DNA of 64,000 bases from Paucilactobacillus suebicus DSM 5007 = KCTC 3549 (GCF_001434475.1 NZ_AZGF01000004.1:62001-126000); one strand, 5' to 3'. Counted from the first letter of the stretch, positions 28,357 to 38,876 are shown. Notes: a model not told the origin generated them from the sequence alone. Numbers and translations: made by a program.

Positions 28357-29898
28357 ATGAGTTTATTAGAAGTAGACGGCCTAAGCATGAGCTTTGCCGA
28401 TAAAAAATTATATGACGATGCCAGTTTTCAGCTTAATGCTAGTGATCACATGGGAATCGTCGGACAAAACGGAGCAGGTAAAAGTACTTTAATTAAGATC
28501 CTGACGGGAACCGTTTTGCCAGTTGAAGGTAATATTAAGTGGCAAAATCATATTAGAATCGGGTACCTTGATCAGTATGCAGATATTGAAGACGGCACAA
28601 CACTGATTCAATTTCTGCACACTGCATTTGATGATCTGTATGAGATTAACGATCAAATGAATGATTGCTATACCAAGTATGCTGAAAATATGGACGACAA
28701 ATTATTAGAACGGGCAGGGCGATATCAGGCACAATTAGAAGCACGCAACTTCTATGATATTGAAACTGAAATTGATCGGGTTAAAACTGGATTAGGACTC
28801 AACGAGTTGGGTGACGATCATATTGTTGCCGAAATGAGTGGTGGGCAGCGTTCAAAAATTATTTTAGCCAAACTACTGTTGGAACATCCGGATGTTATTT
28901 TGCTAGATGAACCGACAAACTACTTGGATACTGCTCATATTGAGTGGCTAATCGATTATTTGAATGATTTTGATGGCGCAGCAATGGTAATCTCACACGA
29001 TTACGATTTCTTGGAGAAGGTTACAAACTGTATTTGTGATGTATCATTCGGTAAAATCACTAAATATCGTGGTAGTTTTCAGCAGGCAATGCGGCAAAAA
29101 GAGGAACGAAAAGAAACCCAACTGCGTGAATACGAGAAACAACAAGTGGAGATTGAAAAGGCAGAACGTTTCATTCGAAAAAATAAAGCTGGTTCTAAGT
29201 CCACAATGGCGAAATCACGTGAGAAAATGCTGGCCCGGATGGATAAAATTGATCCACCGTCAGAGAATTTAGTTGCCACGTTTGATTTTCCTTATGAGGA
29301 TACCGGTTCTCAAAATGCATTAAGGGTTGAAGAATTATCTGCGGGATATAATAAACCATTACTTGCACCGGTGACTTTCTCAATGACAATGGGTGAAAAA
29401 CTAATTTTCAAAGGATTTAACGGTGTTGGTAAGTCAACTTTGATTAAGTCTATTTTGGGCAAGATACCGGCAAAGGGTGGTAGTTCAAAATTCTCACCAT
29501 CTGCCAAAATTAATTATTTTGATCAAGACTTAGTTTGGGATGATAATACACTCACCCCATTACAAACTATTCAAAATATGTTTCCCACTATGTTGCCAAA
29601 AACGATTCGGACAAGACTGGCACGTGCTGGTATTAACGCAGCCAATGCCATGAAAGAGATGAACCTGTTGTCCGGTGGGGAACAAACTAAAGTTAAATTA
29701 GCTATTTTAGAGTTAACACCAAGTAATTTCTTGATTATGGACGAACCAACCAATCATTTAGACGATGAAACAAAAGAAGGGTTGAAAAAAGCCCTTAAAA
29801 AGTTTCCCGGCAATCTGATTTTGGTTAGTCACGAAGAGAGTTTTTATACCGGCTGGGTCGACAAAATCTTGAACGTTGAGAAGCTTAGTTTAAAGTAA
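28357..29898 (+). CDS. ABC-F family ATPase
   Basis: A 513-residue soluble protein with two ABC domains and no membrane segments: Walker A GQNGAGKST and FNGVGKST, signatures MSGGQRSKI and LSGGEQTKV, Walker B ILLDEPTNYLD and IMDEPTNHLD, with a charged linker at about residues 240-300. ABC-F proteins act on the ribosome in translation or antibiotic protection. I choose the ATG at 28357 (MSLLEVDGLS) because AAGGAAG precedes it; an ATG 12 codons earlier has no ribosome site. Which ABC-F subgroup this is cannot be settled here. Confidence 0.88.
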   Translation: MSLLEVDGLSMSFADKKLYDDASFQLNASDHMGIVGQNGAGKSTLIKILTGTVLPVEGNIKWQNHIRIGYLDQYADIEDGTTLIQFLHTAFDDLYEINDQMNDCYTKYAENMDDKLLERAGRYQAQLEARNFYDIETEIDRVKTGLGLNELGDDHIVAEMSGGQRSKIILAKLLLEHPDVILLDEPTNYLDTAHIEWLIDYLNDFDGAAMVISHDYDFLEKVTNCICDVSFGKITKYRGSFQQAMRQKEERKETQLREYEKQQVEIEKAERFIRKNKAGSKSTMAKSREKMLARMDKIDPPSENLVATFDFPYEDTGSQNALRVEELSAGYNKPLLAPVTFSMTMGEKLIFKGFNGVGKSTLIKSILGKIPAKGGSSKFSPSAKINYFDQDLVWDDNTLTPLQTIQNMFPTMLPKTIRTRLARAGINAANAMKEMNLLSGGEQTKVKLAILELTPSNFLIMDEPTNHLDDETKEGLKKALKKFPGNLILVSHEESFYTGWVDKILNVEKLSLK

Positions 29899-29917
29899 GA
29901 GCATTATTAATGGAATG

Positions 29918-29948
29918 AAGCTGAGAATTTTTAAAATTCTCAGCTTTT
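29918..29948 (+). terminator. Terminator of the ABC-F gene
   Basis: AAGCTGAGAATTTT pairs with AAAATTCTCAGCTT, followed by TTTT. The remaining roughly 200 bp up to the pyruvate oxidase cre site is AT-rich and holds only a small ATATCA/TGATAT inverted repeat. Confidence 0.8.
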
Positions 29949-30152
29949 TATTATCAATTGATAAATTAAAAAATATTCAATCATTTTTATTTAAAAATAG
30001 CTTAGATTGTGAATTTAATTCCACCCATTTTTATGCAACCAGTCGCATTTAATAAATAATATCAGTGTAATCATTGATATCATAGGAAAGTGGTTGTTAA
30101 TAATAGCACAAAATATGATTTTAATCTTTGTGAAAAAAGATGGGCATCGTCC

Positions 30153-30168
30153 TTGTAAACGGTTTCAT
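30153..30168 (+). promoter_or_regulatory. cre site upstream of pyruvate oxidase
   Basis: TTGTAAACGGTTTCAT contains TGTAAACGGTTTCA, a full match to the CcpA consensus TGNAARCGNWNNCA, about 62 bp before the start codon. Catabolite repression of pox genes is known in lactobacilli. Confidence 0.8.
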
Positions 30169-30229
30169 AAAGTGCTAGTTTATACCTGTAAACAAGAAAA
30201 AATATTACTTGGAAAAGGGAGTGTGCTTT

Positions 30230-32049
30230 ATGTCTGATAAGAAGACTGTACGTGCGAGTGTTGCAATGTTGAAGGTGCTTGAAGCTTGGGGAGTAAAACA
30301 AGTCTATGGTTATCCTGGTGGTTCATTTAATTCAACAATGTCTGCATTAGAAGACGAAAAGGACAACATCAAATACATTCAAATTCGTCATGAACAGGTT
30401 GGAGCACTGGCTGCTGCTGCCGAAGCTAAACTAACTGGTAAAGTAGCAGTAACGTTTGGTTCAGCTGGACCTGGTGCTGTTAATTTACTAAATGGCTTAT
30501 ATGATGCTCGTGAAGATCATGCGCCGGTATTAGCTTTGGTTGGTCAGGTTCCTCATTACAATATGAACTACAATTTCTTTCAGGAATTTGATGAAAATCC
30601 AATTTTTCAAGATGTTGCTTGCTATGCTAGAACAGTCATGACTGCTGAAAGTCTTCCTTACGTGGTAGATAAGGCAATTCGTGAAGCATACAAGCATAGT
30701 GGCGTTGCAGTTGTTATCATTCCAAATGATTTTGGGATGGTTGAAATTCCTGAGGAACCTTACAGCTCGGTTTCACCAAGTGACAATAGGAACCAGAAGC
30801 AACTGACGAAGAGGTCGACCAGGTGCTTGATTTAATTAAGAACGCAAAACGACCAGTTTTCCACGTTGGTAAAGGTATTAAAGATCATGGTGATCAGTTA
30901 ATTGAATTGTCAAAGAAGTTGAAGATTCCGGTAATTATGACTGGCTTAGCAAAAGGCTTGATTGATGAGGAGTATGAAGGACACATTGGTGTTGTTAACC
31001 GCGCCGGATCAAAGTCTGCTAACGAAATGATTGATATTTCAGATTTGATCATTGCCATTGGAGCCGATTTCCCATTTGCAAACAATGTTTATCCACGCCA
31101 TAAAAATTATAAATTCGTCCAGGTTGATCATGATGAAGCTGAATTTGGACGTCACCACTATCTTGACCTGGGCATTTGGTCAGATGCTAGTCAGTTTGTT
31201 GACAAGATGCTTGACCGAAGTACAGAAGTTTCTGATCGTCCTTACTACAATGCAGCCGTGGCTGATAATAATAATTGGAAAGAATACATCAATAAGACTT
31301 ACGATCGTGAAAGTGATCCACTTGAAGCACCACAGCTGTATCGGACACTGAATCAGGTAGCAACACCGGATACCATTGTTTCACTGGATGTTGGTGATAA
31401 TACGATCAACACGCTACGTTATCTGAAGGTTGGACCAAAGAATAAGTGGACCGTTTCAGCGCTATTCGCTACGATGGGATCTGGTATTCCTGGCGCAATT
31501 GCGGCTAAACTAAATTATCCAGATCGTCAGGTCGTTTCGATTCAAGGTGACGGTGCATTTTCAATGGTTATGCAGGATCTGATTACTGAAAAGAAATATA
31601 AACTGCCAATTTTAAACATCGTTACTAGCAATTGCGTCTTAGGATTTATTAAGGGCGAGCAAGACGATGTTGATATGAAGGATTACAGTGGGATTGATCT
31701 TGAAGATGCTGACTGGGCCAAGGCTTCTGAAGGATTAGGTGTTGAAGCAACAACTGTCACCAAGAGTTCAGAATTACCAGGCGCAGTCGAAAAAGCAGTG
31801 GCAGCTTTGTCTGCAGGGAAACCATTTTTAATCAACGCTAAAATTACCAATAAGAGGGCATTTCCGGTTGAAGCCCTCAAGGTTGAGGTTGAAGATGGTA
31901 AGATTAAAGAATCAGTTAGCCCTGTCTACAATGTGAACCATTCCCGTCCAGATATTAAGACGTTGCCAGAATTATTTGCACATTATGATGCTCAGGAACT
32001 TAAACCTTTGCAGTACTTCATCGACAAGTATAATGTTGATTTGAATTAA
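30230..32049 (+). pseudogene. pox: Pyruvate oxidase, single-base frameshift
   Basis: Thiamine-diphosphate and FAD enzyme that makes acetyl phosphate, CO2 and hydrogen peroxide from pyruvate and oxygen. The two pieces together (about 606 residues) match the length of Lactobacillus pyruvate oxidase, with RHEQVGALAAAAEAKLTGK, GSAGPGAVNLLNGLYDAREDH, IGADFPFANN and the ThDP site GDGAFSMVMQDL. After SVSPSDN the frame breaks near 30788: the next expected residues EPEATDEEVDQVLDLIK are encoded in the other frame, so one base is missing. The second piece alone (from 30823) lacks the PYR domain. It could be a true mutation, phase variation or a sequencing error. The ATG at 30230 has AAAGGGAG upstream. 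Confidence 0.85.
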
Positions 32050-32050
32050 T

Positions 32051-32094
32051 AAAAAAATTACCGTTAGCAGAAATTTGCTAGCGGTAATTTTTTT
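32051..32094. terminator. Bidirectional terminator between pox and the HAD gene
   Basis: ATTACCGTTAGCA pairs with TGCTAGCGGTAAT, flanked by seven A on the left and seven T on the right, so it can stop transcription from both sides. It lies 4 bp from the HAD gene stop. Confidence 0.9.
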
Positions 32095-32097
32095 GTT

Positions 32098-32727
32098 TTA
32101 GATAAGTTCAAGTAAATCCTGTGGCTTCTCTAATGAAAAGTCCGCTTTGGTTAGGTTTTCCGGTTGCGCAGAACCCCAAAGAGCAGCACCAAATTTAACC
32201 CCGGCGGCGTGGGCAGCCTTTAAATCATTAATAGTGTCGCCAATATATACAGATTCTTCTGGTTTCCCATTAACCTTTGTGAATCCTGCAATCACCGGGT
32301 CTGGGTCTGGCTTGTGCTTACTAGTATCATCTGCAGTAACGTGTGCTTTGAAGTATTTTGCAATGCCAAAGTGAGTTTCAAACTCGTTCTTGTACTCTTC
32401 GGTAGTTTTGGACGTTGCCACTACAAGATTGATGTCTGGTCTTTGTGACATTGTATTGAGTGTTTCATCTACACCATCGAAGACAGTCACTTTGTCACTA
32501 TTTTGATAAGCAAGTGCAAACCATTCTTTGAATAGCGGTTGAATGTCTTCTTCCTTAACATGAGCACCACGTAAGGCGTCAATGGCTGTGATGCCAAACA
32601 ACATGCGCATGTCATCCTTACTAACATGATAGCCATATTTTTCCAATGTGGTCTTCATTGCGGGCATGTACATATTAATTGTATCGATTAACGTTCCATC
32701 AATATCGAAAATAAAGTTTTTTAGCAT
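32098..32727 (-). CDS. HAD family phosphatase
   Basis: A 209-residue haloacid dehalogenase-like hydrolase. Motif I is FDIDGTLIDT, motif II VVATSKT, motif III the lysine in KHKPDPDPV, and motif IV IGDTINDLKAAHAAG. The cap domain and length resemble phosphoglycolate phosphatase or pyrophosphatase PpaX, but the substrate is not determinable. It follows the proline iminopeptidase gene after 14 bp, in one operon. Confidence 0.85.
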   Translation of the reverse strand: MLKNFIFDIDGTLIDTINMYMPAMKTTLEKYGYHVSKDDMRMLFGITAIDALRGAHVKEEDIQPLFKEWFALAYQNSDKVTVFDGVDETLNTMSQRPDINLVVATSKTTEEYKNEFETHFGIAKYFKAHVTADDTSKHKPDPDPVIAGFTKVNGKPEESVYIGDTINDLKAAHAAGVKFGAALWGSAQPENLTKADFSLEKPQDLLELI

Positions 32728-32741
32728 TTTAAACTCTCCAT

Positions 32742-33653
32742 TTACTCGTTAAAATTACCAGTTTCAACATCATTGAGAAAATCAGCCAGATGTTTGAAAT
32801 AGACTGGAGCGTTGTCAATCATGTGATGATGACCACCATTTGGTGTTGTAACTAAACGTGCATGAGGGATAGTCTCTGCCATTCGTTTAGCAGTCGCGAT
32901 CGGCATTGTTTCATGTTCACCGAATGTAATCAGTGTTGGCATAGTAATGTTATGAATTTGGTCACGAACATCCCATTCCTTTAGTTTACCAGTAATAACG
33001 AACTCGTTATCTCCTTGGAATGCATTATAGACTGGTGTTGCCATTGTGCTGATCAAGTGAGAAATGGCAGGTGGCTGCTTCCGATCAACGTATCCGGCAT
33101 TTAAAACATCAACATATTTCTGGTAACGTTCGTTATCGTAATCGTTTTTTGCTTCGCATTCCTTCATATAAGCAACAGCCTCTTCTGGGAGTGCATCTTC
33201 ACGAACCTTGTTAATGTTTGTGACATATTCATCGATGTTATCAACCATTGAAGAAATGATCGCACCTTTAAGGTGTTGGCCATACTTCAACGCATACATT
33301 TGAACAAGAGCGCCACCCCAGCTTTGACCGATCAGATAGAAGTTATCTAAGCCGAGCTTTTGGCGGACTTCTTCAACTTCATCGAGAAAATAATCATAGG
33401 TAAGATACTTGTCCGCAATTTTTGGATCTGAATAGTCTGGCTGATCTGAGTAAAACGAACCAAGTTGATCGTACATATGGACGGTTACGTCGAGGCCCTG
33501 TTTCTTGAGTTCTTGAGCAAAGTTTTCCCAGTATTCGTGGTTACCACCAGGGCCACCATGAAGACATAGCAAATGAATATCGCCAGTGCCTTGGGTGTTA
33601 GTCCAAAGATGATAACCGTTATCAAGTGTTAAGATGGTAGTTCCTTGTTTCAT
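32742..33653 (-). CDS. pip: Proline iminopeptidase
   Basis: Alpha/beta-hydrolase of peptidase family S33 that removes N-terminal proline from peptides. The 303-residue protein shows the oxyanion segment CLHGGPGGNHEYW, the nucleophile S111 in GQSWGG and the catalytic His in NGGHHHMIDN. MYDQLGSFYSDQPDY is typical of the lactobacillal enzyme. No signal peptide, so cytoplasmic. With PepX nearby it serves casein- or plant-derived Pro-peptide use. Confidence 0.92.
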   Translation of the reverse strand: MKQGTTILTLDNGYHLWTNTQGTGDIHLLCLHGGPGGNHEYWENFAQELKKQGLDVTVHMYDQLGSFYSDQPDYSDPKIADKYLTYDYFLDEVEEVRQKLGLDNFYLIGQSWGGALVQMYALKYGQHLKGAIISSMVDNIDEYVTNINKVREDALPEEAVAYMKECEAKNDYDNERYQKYVDVLNAGYVDRKQPPAISHLISTMATPVYNAFQGDNEFVITGKLKEWDVRDQIHNITMPTLITFGEHETMPIATAKRMAETIPHARLVTTPNGGHHHMIDNAPVYFKHLADFLNDVETGNFNE

Positions 33654-33728
33654 AGAGTCACCTGTTTTCTAAAATTTGTTGTTTATAGTGTAGCTCAAAC
33701 ATATGGGCCTTGCCAAATAATTTTAGTT

Positions 33729-33760
33729 CTGTTAACCTAATATCAATTATTGGTTAACAG
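33729..33760 (+). promoter_or_regulatory. BirA operator
   Basis: CTGTTAACC, 14 bp, GGTTAACAG: a perfect 9-bp inverted repeat of the BirA-operator type, directly before a birA-bioY operon. It ends 2 bp before the annotated birA start, so BirA should repress its own operon when biotin is plentiful. Confidence 0.8.
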
Positions 33761-33762
33761 AG

Positions 33763-34746
33763 GTGAAAGAGATCGAAACAAAACAAACAGTTTTGCAATA
33801 CTTAGCTCAGCATCCAAAAGAGTGGACAAGCAGTAAGCAGCTAGTTGAAACACTAAATATTTCAAGAACCGCCGTATGGAAAGCTATTAAATTATTGCAA
33901 GAGCAAAATTATCAGATAGATAGCCAGTCTGGAAAGGGTTATTTCTTTACACCGAATCAGACACTTAGCGATGCAATCATTAGAAATAAAATTGATTCAA
34001 GATGGCATCTCGAGGTGCATGATCAGGTAAACTCAACTAATTTAAGAGCTAAAGAATTGGCGGCACAATTACCAATAAAGCAGACTGTGGTTGTCGCTAA
34101 TGAACAGACCACCGGTTATGGAAGATTTGGTCGTCATTTTTATTCTCCAAGCGATACAGGAATTTATATAAGCTTCTTATTGCCAGTTACCCAAACCGAT
34201 TTTGATCCAGGGTTATTGACGACGGGTGTCGCGGTTGCCGCTGCTCAAGCGATCGAAAAACAATATCCAGTTAATGTAAAAATTAAGTGGGTTAATGACT
34301 TAATTGTGAACGATCATAAAGTTGCAGGAATCTTATCCGAGGCCATTGCGGATGTTGAAAGCCGGCAGATTTCAAGTGTCATTGTTGGCATTGGCATCAA
34401 TTTAGCAGAAAATGACGTTGTCCCGGCTGATTTAAGAAAAAAAGTCGGCGCAATCACTGAGGATAATCAGCAACTGGACCGTAATCAAACTGTGGTTAAC
34501 GTCATTAACGAAGTTAGTACCTTAGTCGATCATCCAGAAATTAGCTATATGAAGCGTTATCGGGAGCGTTGTATGGTGATTGGTAAAAAGGCAACGGTAC
34601 GAATTGGCAATGAGCAATTTGATGGGCGTGTTGAAACAATCAATGATGAGGGTGCACTCGTTTTAAACACCAAAAAAGGCACTCAAGTAGTGAGTGCCGG
34701 TGAGATTACGAAGTTAAACTTGAAAGAGGGAAAGTACCATGGGTAA
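33763..34746 (+). CDS. birA: Bifunctional biotin ligase/repressor
   Basis: Attaches biotin to carboxylases and represses biotin genes. The 327-residue protein has the N-terminal winged helix (NISRTAVWKAIKLLQ), the ligase core (STNLRAKEL, ANEQTTGYGRFGR, KIKWVNDLIVNDHKVAGIL) and a C-terminal SH3-like domain. The start is uncertain: GTG at 33763 has no spaced ribosome site because AGAGGTG overlaps it; an ATC five nucleotides after AGAGGTG would be correctly spaced but is a rare start. The end overlaps bioY by 8 bp. Confidence 0.92.
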   Translation: MKEIETKQTVLQYLAQHPKEWTSSKQLVETLNISRTAVWKAIKLLQEQNYQIDSQSGKGYFFTPNQTLSDAIIRNKIDSRWHLEVHDQVNSTNLRAKELAAQLPIKQTVVVANEQTTGYGRFGRHFYSPSDTGIYISFLLPVTQTDFDPGLLTTGVAVAAAQAIEKQYPVNVKIKWVNDLIVNDHKVAGILSEAIADVESRQISSVIVGIGINLAENDVVPADLRKKVGAITEDNQQLDRNQTVVNVINEVSTLVDHPEISYMKRYRERCMVIGKKATVRIGNEQFDGRVETINDEGALVLNTKKGTQVVSAGEITKLNLKEGKYHG

Positions 34747-35278
34747 TCATGAGAGATTAAGAGAAAATTTATTTGCCGCAGAGTTAGCGGTGATTTTGGC
34801 AGTCTGTTCACAACTAACAATTCCGTTACCGGTTGTCCCACTGACTGGTCAAACTTTGGCGGTGGGTCTTTTAGCATCAATTGTCAGTTTTAGATTGGCA
34901 AATAAAACATTAATTCTATATATGTTACTCGGTGCAGTAGGCCTACCGGTATTTGCGAGTGCGGGAGCTGGAATTGGCGTATTATTTGGTCCGCTTGGCG
35001 GTTTTATTCTTGGCTTTTTTATCCAATCATGGATAATTATTGCTTTAAGACGTCGGCCGACAGTCTTTTATCTGACACTTGGTAACATTGTGGGAGCAGC
35101 CGCTCAGTTATTGGTGGGAACCGTTTGGTTAAAGTTTTACAGTCAACTATCATGGCCGGCTGCTCTTACTGCCGGTTTAATTCCATTTATTATTCCAGGA
35201 ATCATTAAAGCAGTTCTTGCAACCGCAGTTGCTAAGACAATTTTGTCTTACGCTCGTCTACCATTTCAAATTCGCTGA
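34739..35278 (+). CDS. bioY: Biotin transporter substrate-binding subunit BioY
   Basis: The membrane S-component of the ECF-type biotin importer. The 179-residue protein has about six membrane segments and the BioY motifs PLPVVPLTGQTLAV and GLPVFASAGAGIGVLFGPLGG. It is coupled to birA by overlap. No ECF energizing genes are nearby, so it probably shares a common ECF module. Its last 13 bp overlap the end of pepX on the other strand. Confidence 0.95.
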   Translation: MGNHERLRENLFAAELAVILAVCSQLTIPLPVVPLTGQTLAVGLLASIVSFRLANKTLILYMLLGAVGLPVFASAGAGIGVLFGPLGGFILGFFIQSWIIIALRRRPTVFYLTLGNIVGAAAQLLVGTVWLKFYSQLSWPAALTAGLIPFIIPGIIKAVLATAVAKTILSYARLPFQIR

Positions 35279-37665
35279 AAGCTTGGTATTTTCAGGAAAC
35301 TTGTATCGAGTGAAATTGTGTATTTCAAATCGTCATTAGCCCTAATGGTCATGCCAAAATCGGTACTGAAGACAACTAGACCAAGTTGATGACCTGTAAT
35401 TAGATGATGAAAAAGAGGCTGAAGGTTAAAAGTAAGGTTAACCAATTCATTTGCATTTAAATCATCAACTTTATCGCTCGAGGTTCGATTTTGCATATTG
35501 ATATGTCCGTATGAAATGACCTTATATGGGGATGATTTACTTGCTAATTGGAACTCGCGCAAATCATCCTTTTGCCAAAGGTGGCCGAGTTCAATTCCGT
35601 TTCTATCAAGGACAGTCGGAGAAATATTGAATCGCTTTGCCTCACCAAAATCAACCAGCTGGGCGCTGATCATACCGTAATTTTTTGATGAAGCGACACT
35701 TAACGTTAACTGTGGTGTGCCACGTAAAATTAATTCATCCTTAACGGGTGCAGTCTTAAATAATAGGCTGTACCCGTTTTTTGAAGTCAGCAATTCAGAC
35801 TGCCACTGTTCCGGATGCTGGTCGAAACGGCGAAATGTATCTTCATCAAGCTGATCATTAAATGATTGTTGTTCATTGGCGGATGTCGAATTTTTTGACA
35901 GGGTATGGGGCAATAACTGCCACTTTATAGGGTTGTTCGTTGACCAATTATCAAACGAACGCCATGTTTCCGGTGCAACGTTATCTTGAACGATCACATC
36001 AGGTATTATCTCATTTGCTCCATTGTGGACATCCCAAAGTTTATTAGTGAGCCATAGGTTAACAATGTCTGTGAAATCAATTGATCTAAAAGCGTTGATA
36101 TAAATATGTTGACCTTGGTGGAGGACGATTTTGTGAGCTACGGGTAGCTTTTGCAGTTCGTCCCACAGACTCTTCACTTGATTAACTTTAACATTCCAGT
36201 CATTTAATCCGTGGACCATCATGATATCAGCGGTGATATTTTTAATGTTAGATCGATAATTTCGCCGTTGCCAAAACTCGTTGTAATCACCTGAATTGCG
36301 ATCCATTGAAGTGGTCATTGAATCTAAATAATCCGAAAAGGATTGTTTAACTTTGGAATAATCACCAACATTTTTTGTTCTACTGAAAGTTTCCGCTGCT
36401 AGTACATCTGCGTCTTCTCCGGGAAACCCGCCTGGTGCCATTACTAGACCGTTTTCGCGATAATAATCATACCAATTGGAAATGGCGGCTTCACTGATAA
36501 TTGTTTTTAAAGCAGGGGTGCCAGTCGTTGCAGCAGCAGTTGCTAGTGTTCCAAGGTAAGAGCGTCCGGTCATCGCTACTTTTTGATTGCACCACCAAGC
36601 GGTGACCGCAATGCCATCGGTGCGATTAGTGAATGCTTGTCGTTTGCCAGCAAGCCATTCAATGACTGCAACCGTGGCATCGGTTTGTTCTGGAGAACCA
36701 CAAGTTTGAAAACCATCACTATCTTTTGTACCAATGCCAGCAGAATAGACGATCGCAAAACCGCGAACGGCGAGATAATTATTCAATGTATAAGACGCCT
36801 GATGAGTATACGTTTCTTCCGTTTGCTTGGTGATGCCCTTAGTTATTTGATATTCAAAATCCTCGCTGAAAACAGGTTCGCTACTGTGAGTCTCTGAAGA
36901 CTTATGATGTAGCTTGGTGTGAACGTTATGTGTTCTTTGTTCTCCCCAATTATCATTTGTACCCTGATTATATGGGCTAGCCGTATAAACTGCTGGTGCC
37001 TTAAAACCATTATTTGTTTCAACTGGTCGCATGACTTCCACTTTAACTAAATCAGCGTGGTGATCATTATCTGTATCTATGTCGGTTTCAACATAAACCA
37101 CTTCACGAATTAGCTTACTTTCATCATATACTGCCAGCGCTTTACCATTGAAAAAACGAGGCCTTGAATCGATTGATTTTGAGTATGTTGATACGAAGAA
37201 CCCTTGGCTTGTCAGTAAATCCAGGTATTGAACTCCGTTTTTTGTATGAGTACATAGTAAATCATACCAAGCATCAATGATGGAATTTGAATTATTAGTA
37301 ATATTGACAGCAGGTAACTGAATTGTGTCCCAAGCCTGGATTGGATCTGTTACTTGGAAGTCAGTTTCATCTTCGAATTCGAGTAATTGTAACGAAACCA
37401 GTTTAAAAACAGATTCGTTAATTTGCAGGCCACGAGCGATAAATTCTTCTAGAGTATAAATTTCAGTTGCAAGGGTGTTATGACAAAATTGATTCCATCC
37501 AGCCGGTGCTGGATTAGTTAAAATGGCTCGATGAAGAAATGACAGCCATAATTCCGTGGCGTCTGTGATAATAGTAGAATTATTTAAGAACCCAATTTCA
37601 GTTAATTCTCGTACCTTTTGTTCATGTGAAACTGGCATAATTGCAAACTGATTATTTTTCATCAT
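35266..37665 (-). CDS. pepX: Xaa-Pro dipeptidyl-peptidase
   Basis: Serine peptidase of family S15 that releases Xaa-Pro dipeptides; a hallmark of lactic acid bacteria. At 799 residues it is full length. The nucleophile lies in TGRSYLGTLA, the acid in HGLNDWNV and the His in LHQGQHIYINAF. No signal peptide, so cytoplasmic. AAGGAG precedes the double ATG; the first is used here. It converges on bioY with overlapping stop ends and no terminator between. Confidence 0.96.
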   Translation of the reverse strand: MMKNNQFAIMPVSHEQKVRELTEIGFLNNSTIITDATELWLSFLHRAILTNPAPAGWNQFCHNTLATEIYTLEEFIARGLQINESVFKLVSLQLLEFEDETDFQVTDPIQAWDTIQLPAVNITNNSNSIIDAWYDLLCTHTKNGVQYLDLLTSQGFFVSTYSKSIDSRPRFFNGKALAVYDESKLIREVVYVETDIDTDNDHHADLVKVEVMRPVETNNGFKAPAVYTASPYNQGTNDNWGEQRTHNVHTKLHHKSSETHSSEPVFSEDFEYQITKGITKQTEETYTHQASYTLNNYLAVRGFAIVYSAGIGTKDSDGFQTCGSPEQTDATVAVIEWLAGKRQAFTNRTDGIAVTAWWCNQKVAMTGRSYLGTLATAAATTGTPALKTIISEAAISNWYDYYRENGLVMAPGGFPGEDADVLAAETFSRTKNVGDYSKVKQSFSDYLDSMTTSMDRNSGDYNEFWQRRNYRSNIKNITADIMMVHGLNDWNVKVNQVKSLWDELQKLPVAHKIVLHQGQHIYINAFRSIDFTDIVNLWLTNKLWDVHNGANEIIPDVIVQDNVAPETWRSFDNWSTNNPIKWQLLPHTLSKNSTSANEQQSFNDQLDEDTFRRFDQHPEQWQSELLTSKNGYSLLFKTAPVKDELILRGTPQLTLSVASSKNYGMISAQLVDFGEAKRFNISPTVLDRNGIELGHLWQKDDLREFQLASKSSPYKVISYGHINMQNRTSSDKVDDLNANELVNLTFNLQPLFHHLITGHQLGLVVFSTDFGMTIRANDDLKYTISLDTSFLKIPSFQRI

Positions 37666-37793
37666 AAATGCTCCTTATTTTTCGGATACCGACAAACATT
37701 TTTGTTCACGAATAGTGTTAGATTCCGTATAATGATTAAGGATTAGTTTACCACAACTATCAAATATATTGAGACAGTAAAGAAGGTTATGGA

Positions 37794-38876
37794 TTGGCTG
37801 GTAAAGTTATTGAATTTCGTCACGTAATTAAAAGTTTTGACGAAACACAAGTATTGAAACAGATCGATTTCGAAATTGAGGCGGGGAAATTCTATACCTT
37901 GTTAGGGCCTTCAGGCTGTGGAAAAACGACAATTTTACGTTTGATTGCCGGCTTTTTACATCCAACCAGCGGTGAGATATTGTTTAACGGGCAAACGATT
38001 AACGAGGTGCCAGCTAATCAACGACAAGTTAACACAGTATTCCAAGATTACGCATTATTCCCGCACCTAAATGTGGAACAAAACGTTGCTTTTGGGTTAG
38101 AAATAAAAAAAGTCGATAAAAAAATTATTAAGAATAAGATATCTGACGCTTTGAAATTAGTTCAGCTAAGTGGCTATGGTCAGCGAAATATTGATGAGTT
38201 GTCTGGTGGTCAGAAACAACGGGTAGCGATTGCACGTGCAATTGTAAACGAGCCTAAGGTGCTGTTATTGGATGAACCGTTGTCTGCGCTAGATCATAAA
38301 TTAAGAAAGGAAATGCAAGGTGAACTGCGGGCACTGCAGCAACGCCTAGGTATTACCTTTATTTTTGTAACCCATGATCAAGAAGAGGCCTTAGCAATGA
38401 GTGACCAGATTTTTGTCATGAATGCAGGCAAAATTTTACAAAGCGGTACGCCAGTTGACATTTATGATGAGCCAATTAACCATTTTGTGGCAGATTTTAT
38501 TGGAGAAAGTAATATTATTCCCGGCAAAATGAAAGACGATTATATTGTCACTTTTGATGGCCATGATTTTGAATGTGTGGATGCAGGTATGAAGACCAAT
38601 GAAGCAGTTGAAATCGTTATTCGTCCTGAAGATTTGGATATTGCCCCAGCAAATACCGGTAAAATGAATGTAACTGTAGATACACAACTATTTCGCGGTG
38701 TTGACTATCAGATTACAGCCCATGATGTGAACGATAATGAGTGGAAGATTAATTCAATTCATAAAACAACCGTTGGTCAAATGGTTGGTCTGAACTTTGA
38801 TCCTGAAGACATTCACGTGATGCGCTTTGGTGAAGATGAGGCTACTTTTGACGCCAGACTAGAACAATATGAATAG
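37794..38876 (+). CDS. potA: Spermidine/putrescine ABC transporter ATPase
   Basis: Energises polyamine import. The 360-residue protein has Walker [10 protein letters not shown], signature [14 protein letters not shown], Walker [12 protein letters not shown] and a C-terminal TOBE domain ([12 protein letters not shown]). The only good start is TTG at 37794 with AAGG upstream; the ATG five bases earlier is in another frame. A TATAAT at 37728 with a poor -35 may be its promoter. It begins a potABCD operon. Confidence 0.93.
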   Translation: MAGKVIEFRHVIKSFDETQVLKQIDFEIEAGKFYTLLGPSGCGKTTILRLIAGFLHPTSGEILFNGQTINEVPANQRQVNTVFQDYALFPHLNVEQNVAFGLEIKKVDKKIIKNKISDALKLVQLSGYGQRNIDELSGGQKQRVAIARAIVNEPKVLLLDEPLSALDHKLRKEMQGELRALQQRLGITFIFVTHDQEEALAMSDQIFVMNAGKILQSGTPVDIYDEPINHFVADFIGESNIIPGKMKDDYIVTFDGHDFECVDAGMKTNEAVEIVIRPEDLDIAPANTGKMNVTVDTQLFRGVDYQITAHDVNDNEWKINSIHKTTVGQMVGLNFDPEDIHVMRFGEDEATFDARLEQYE

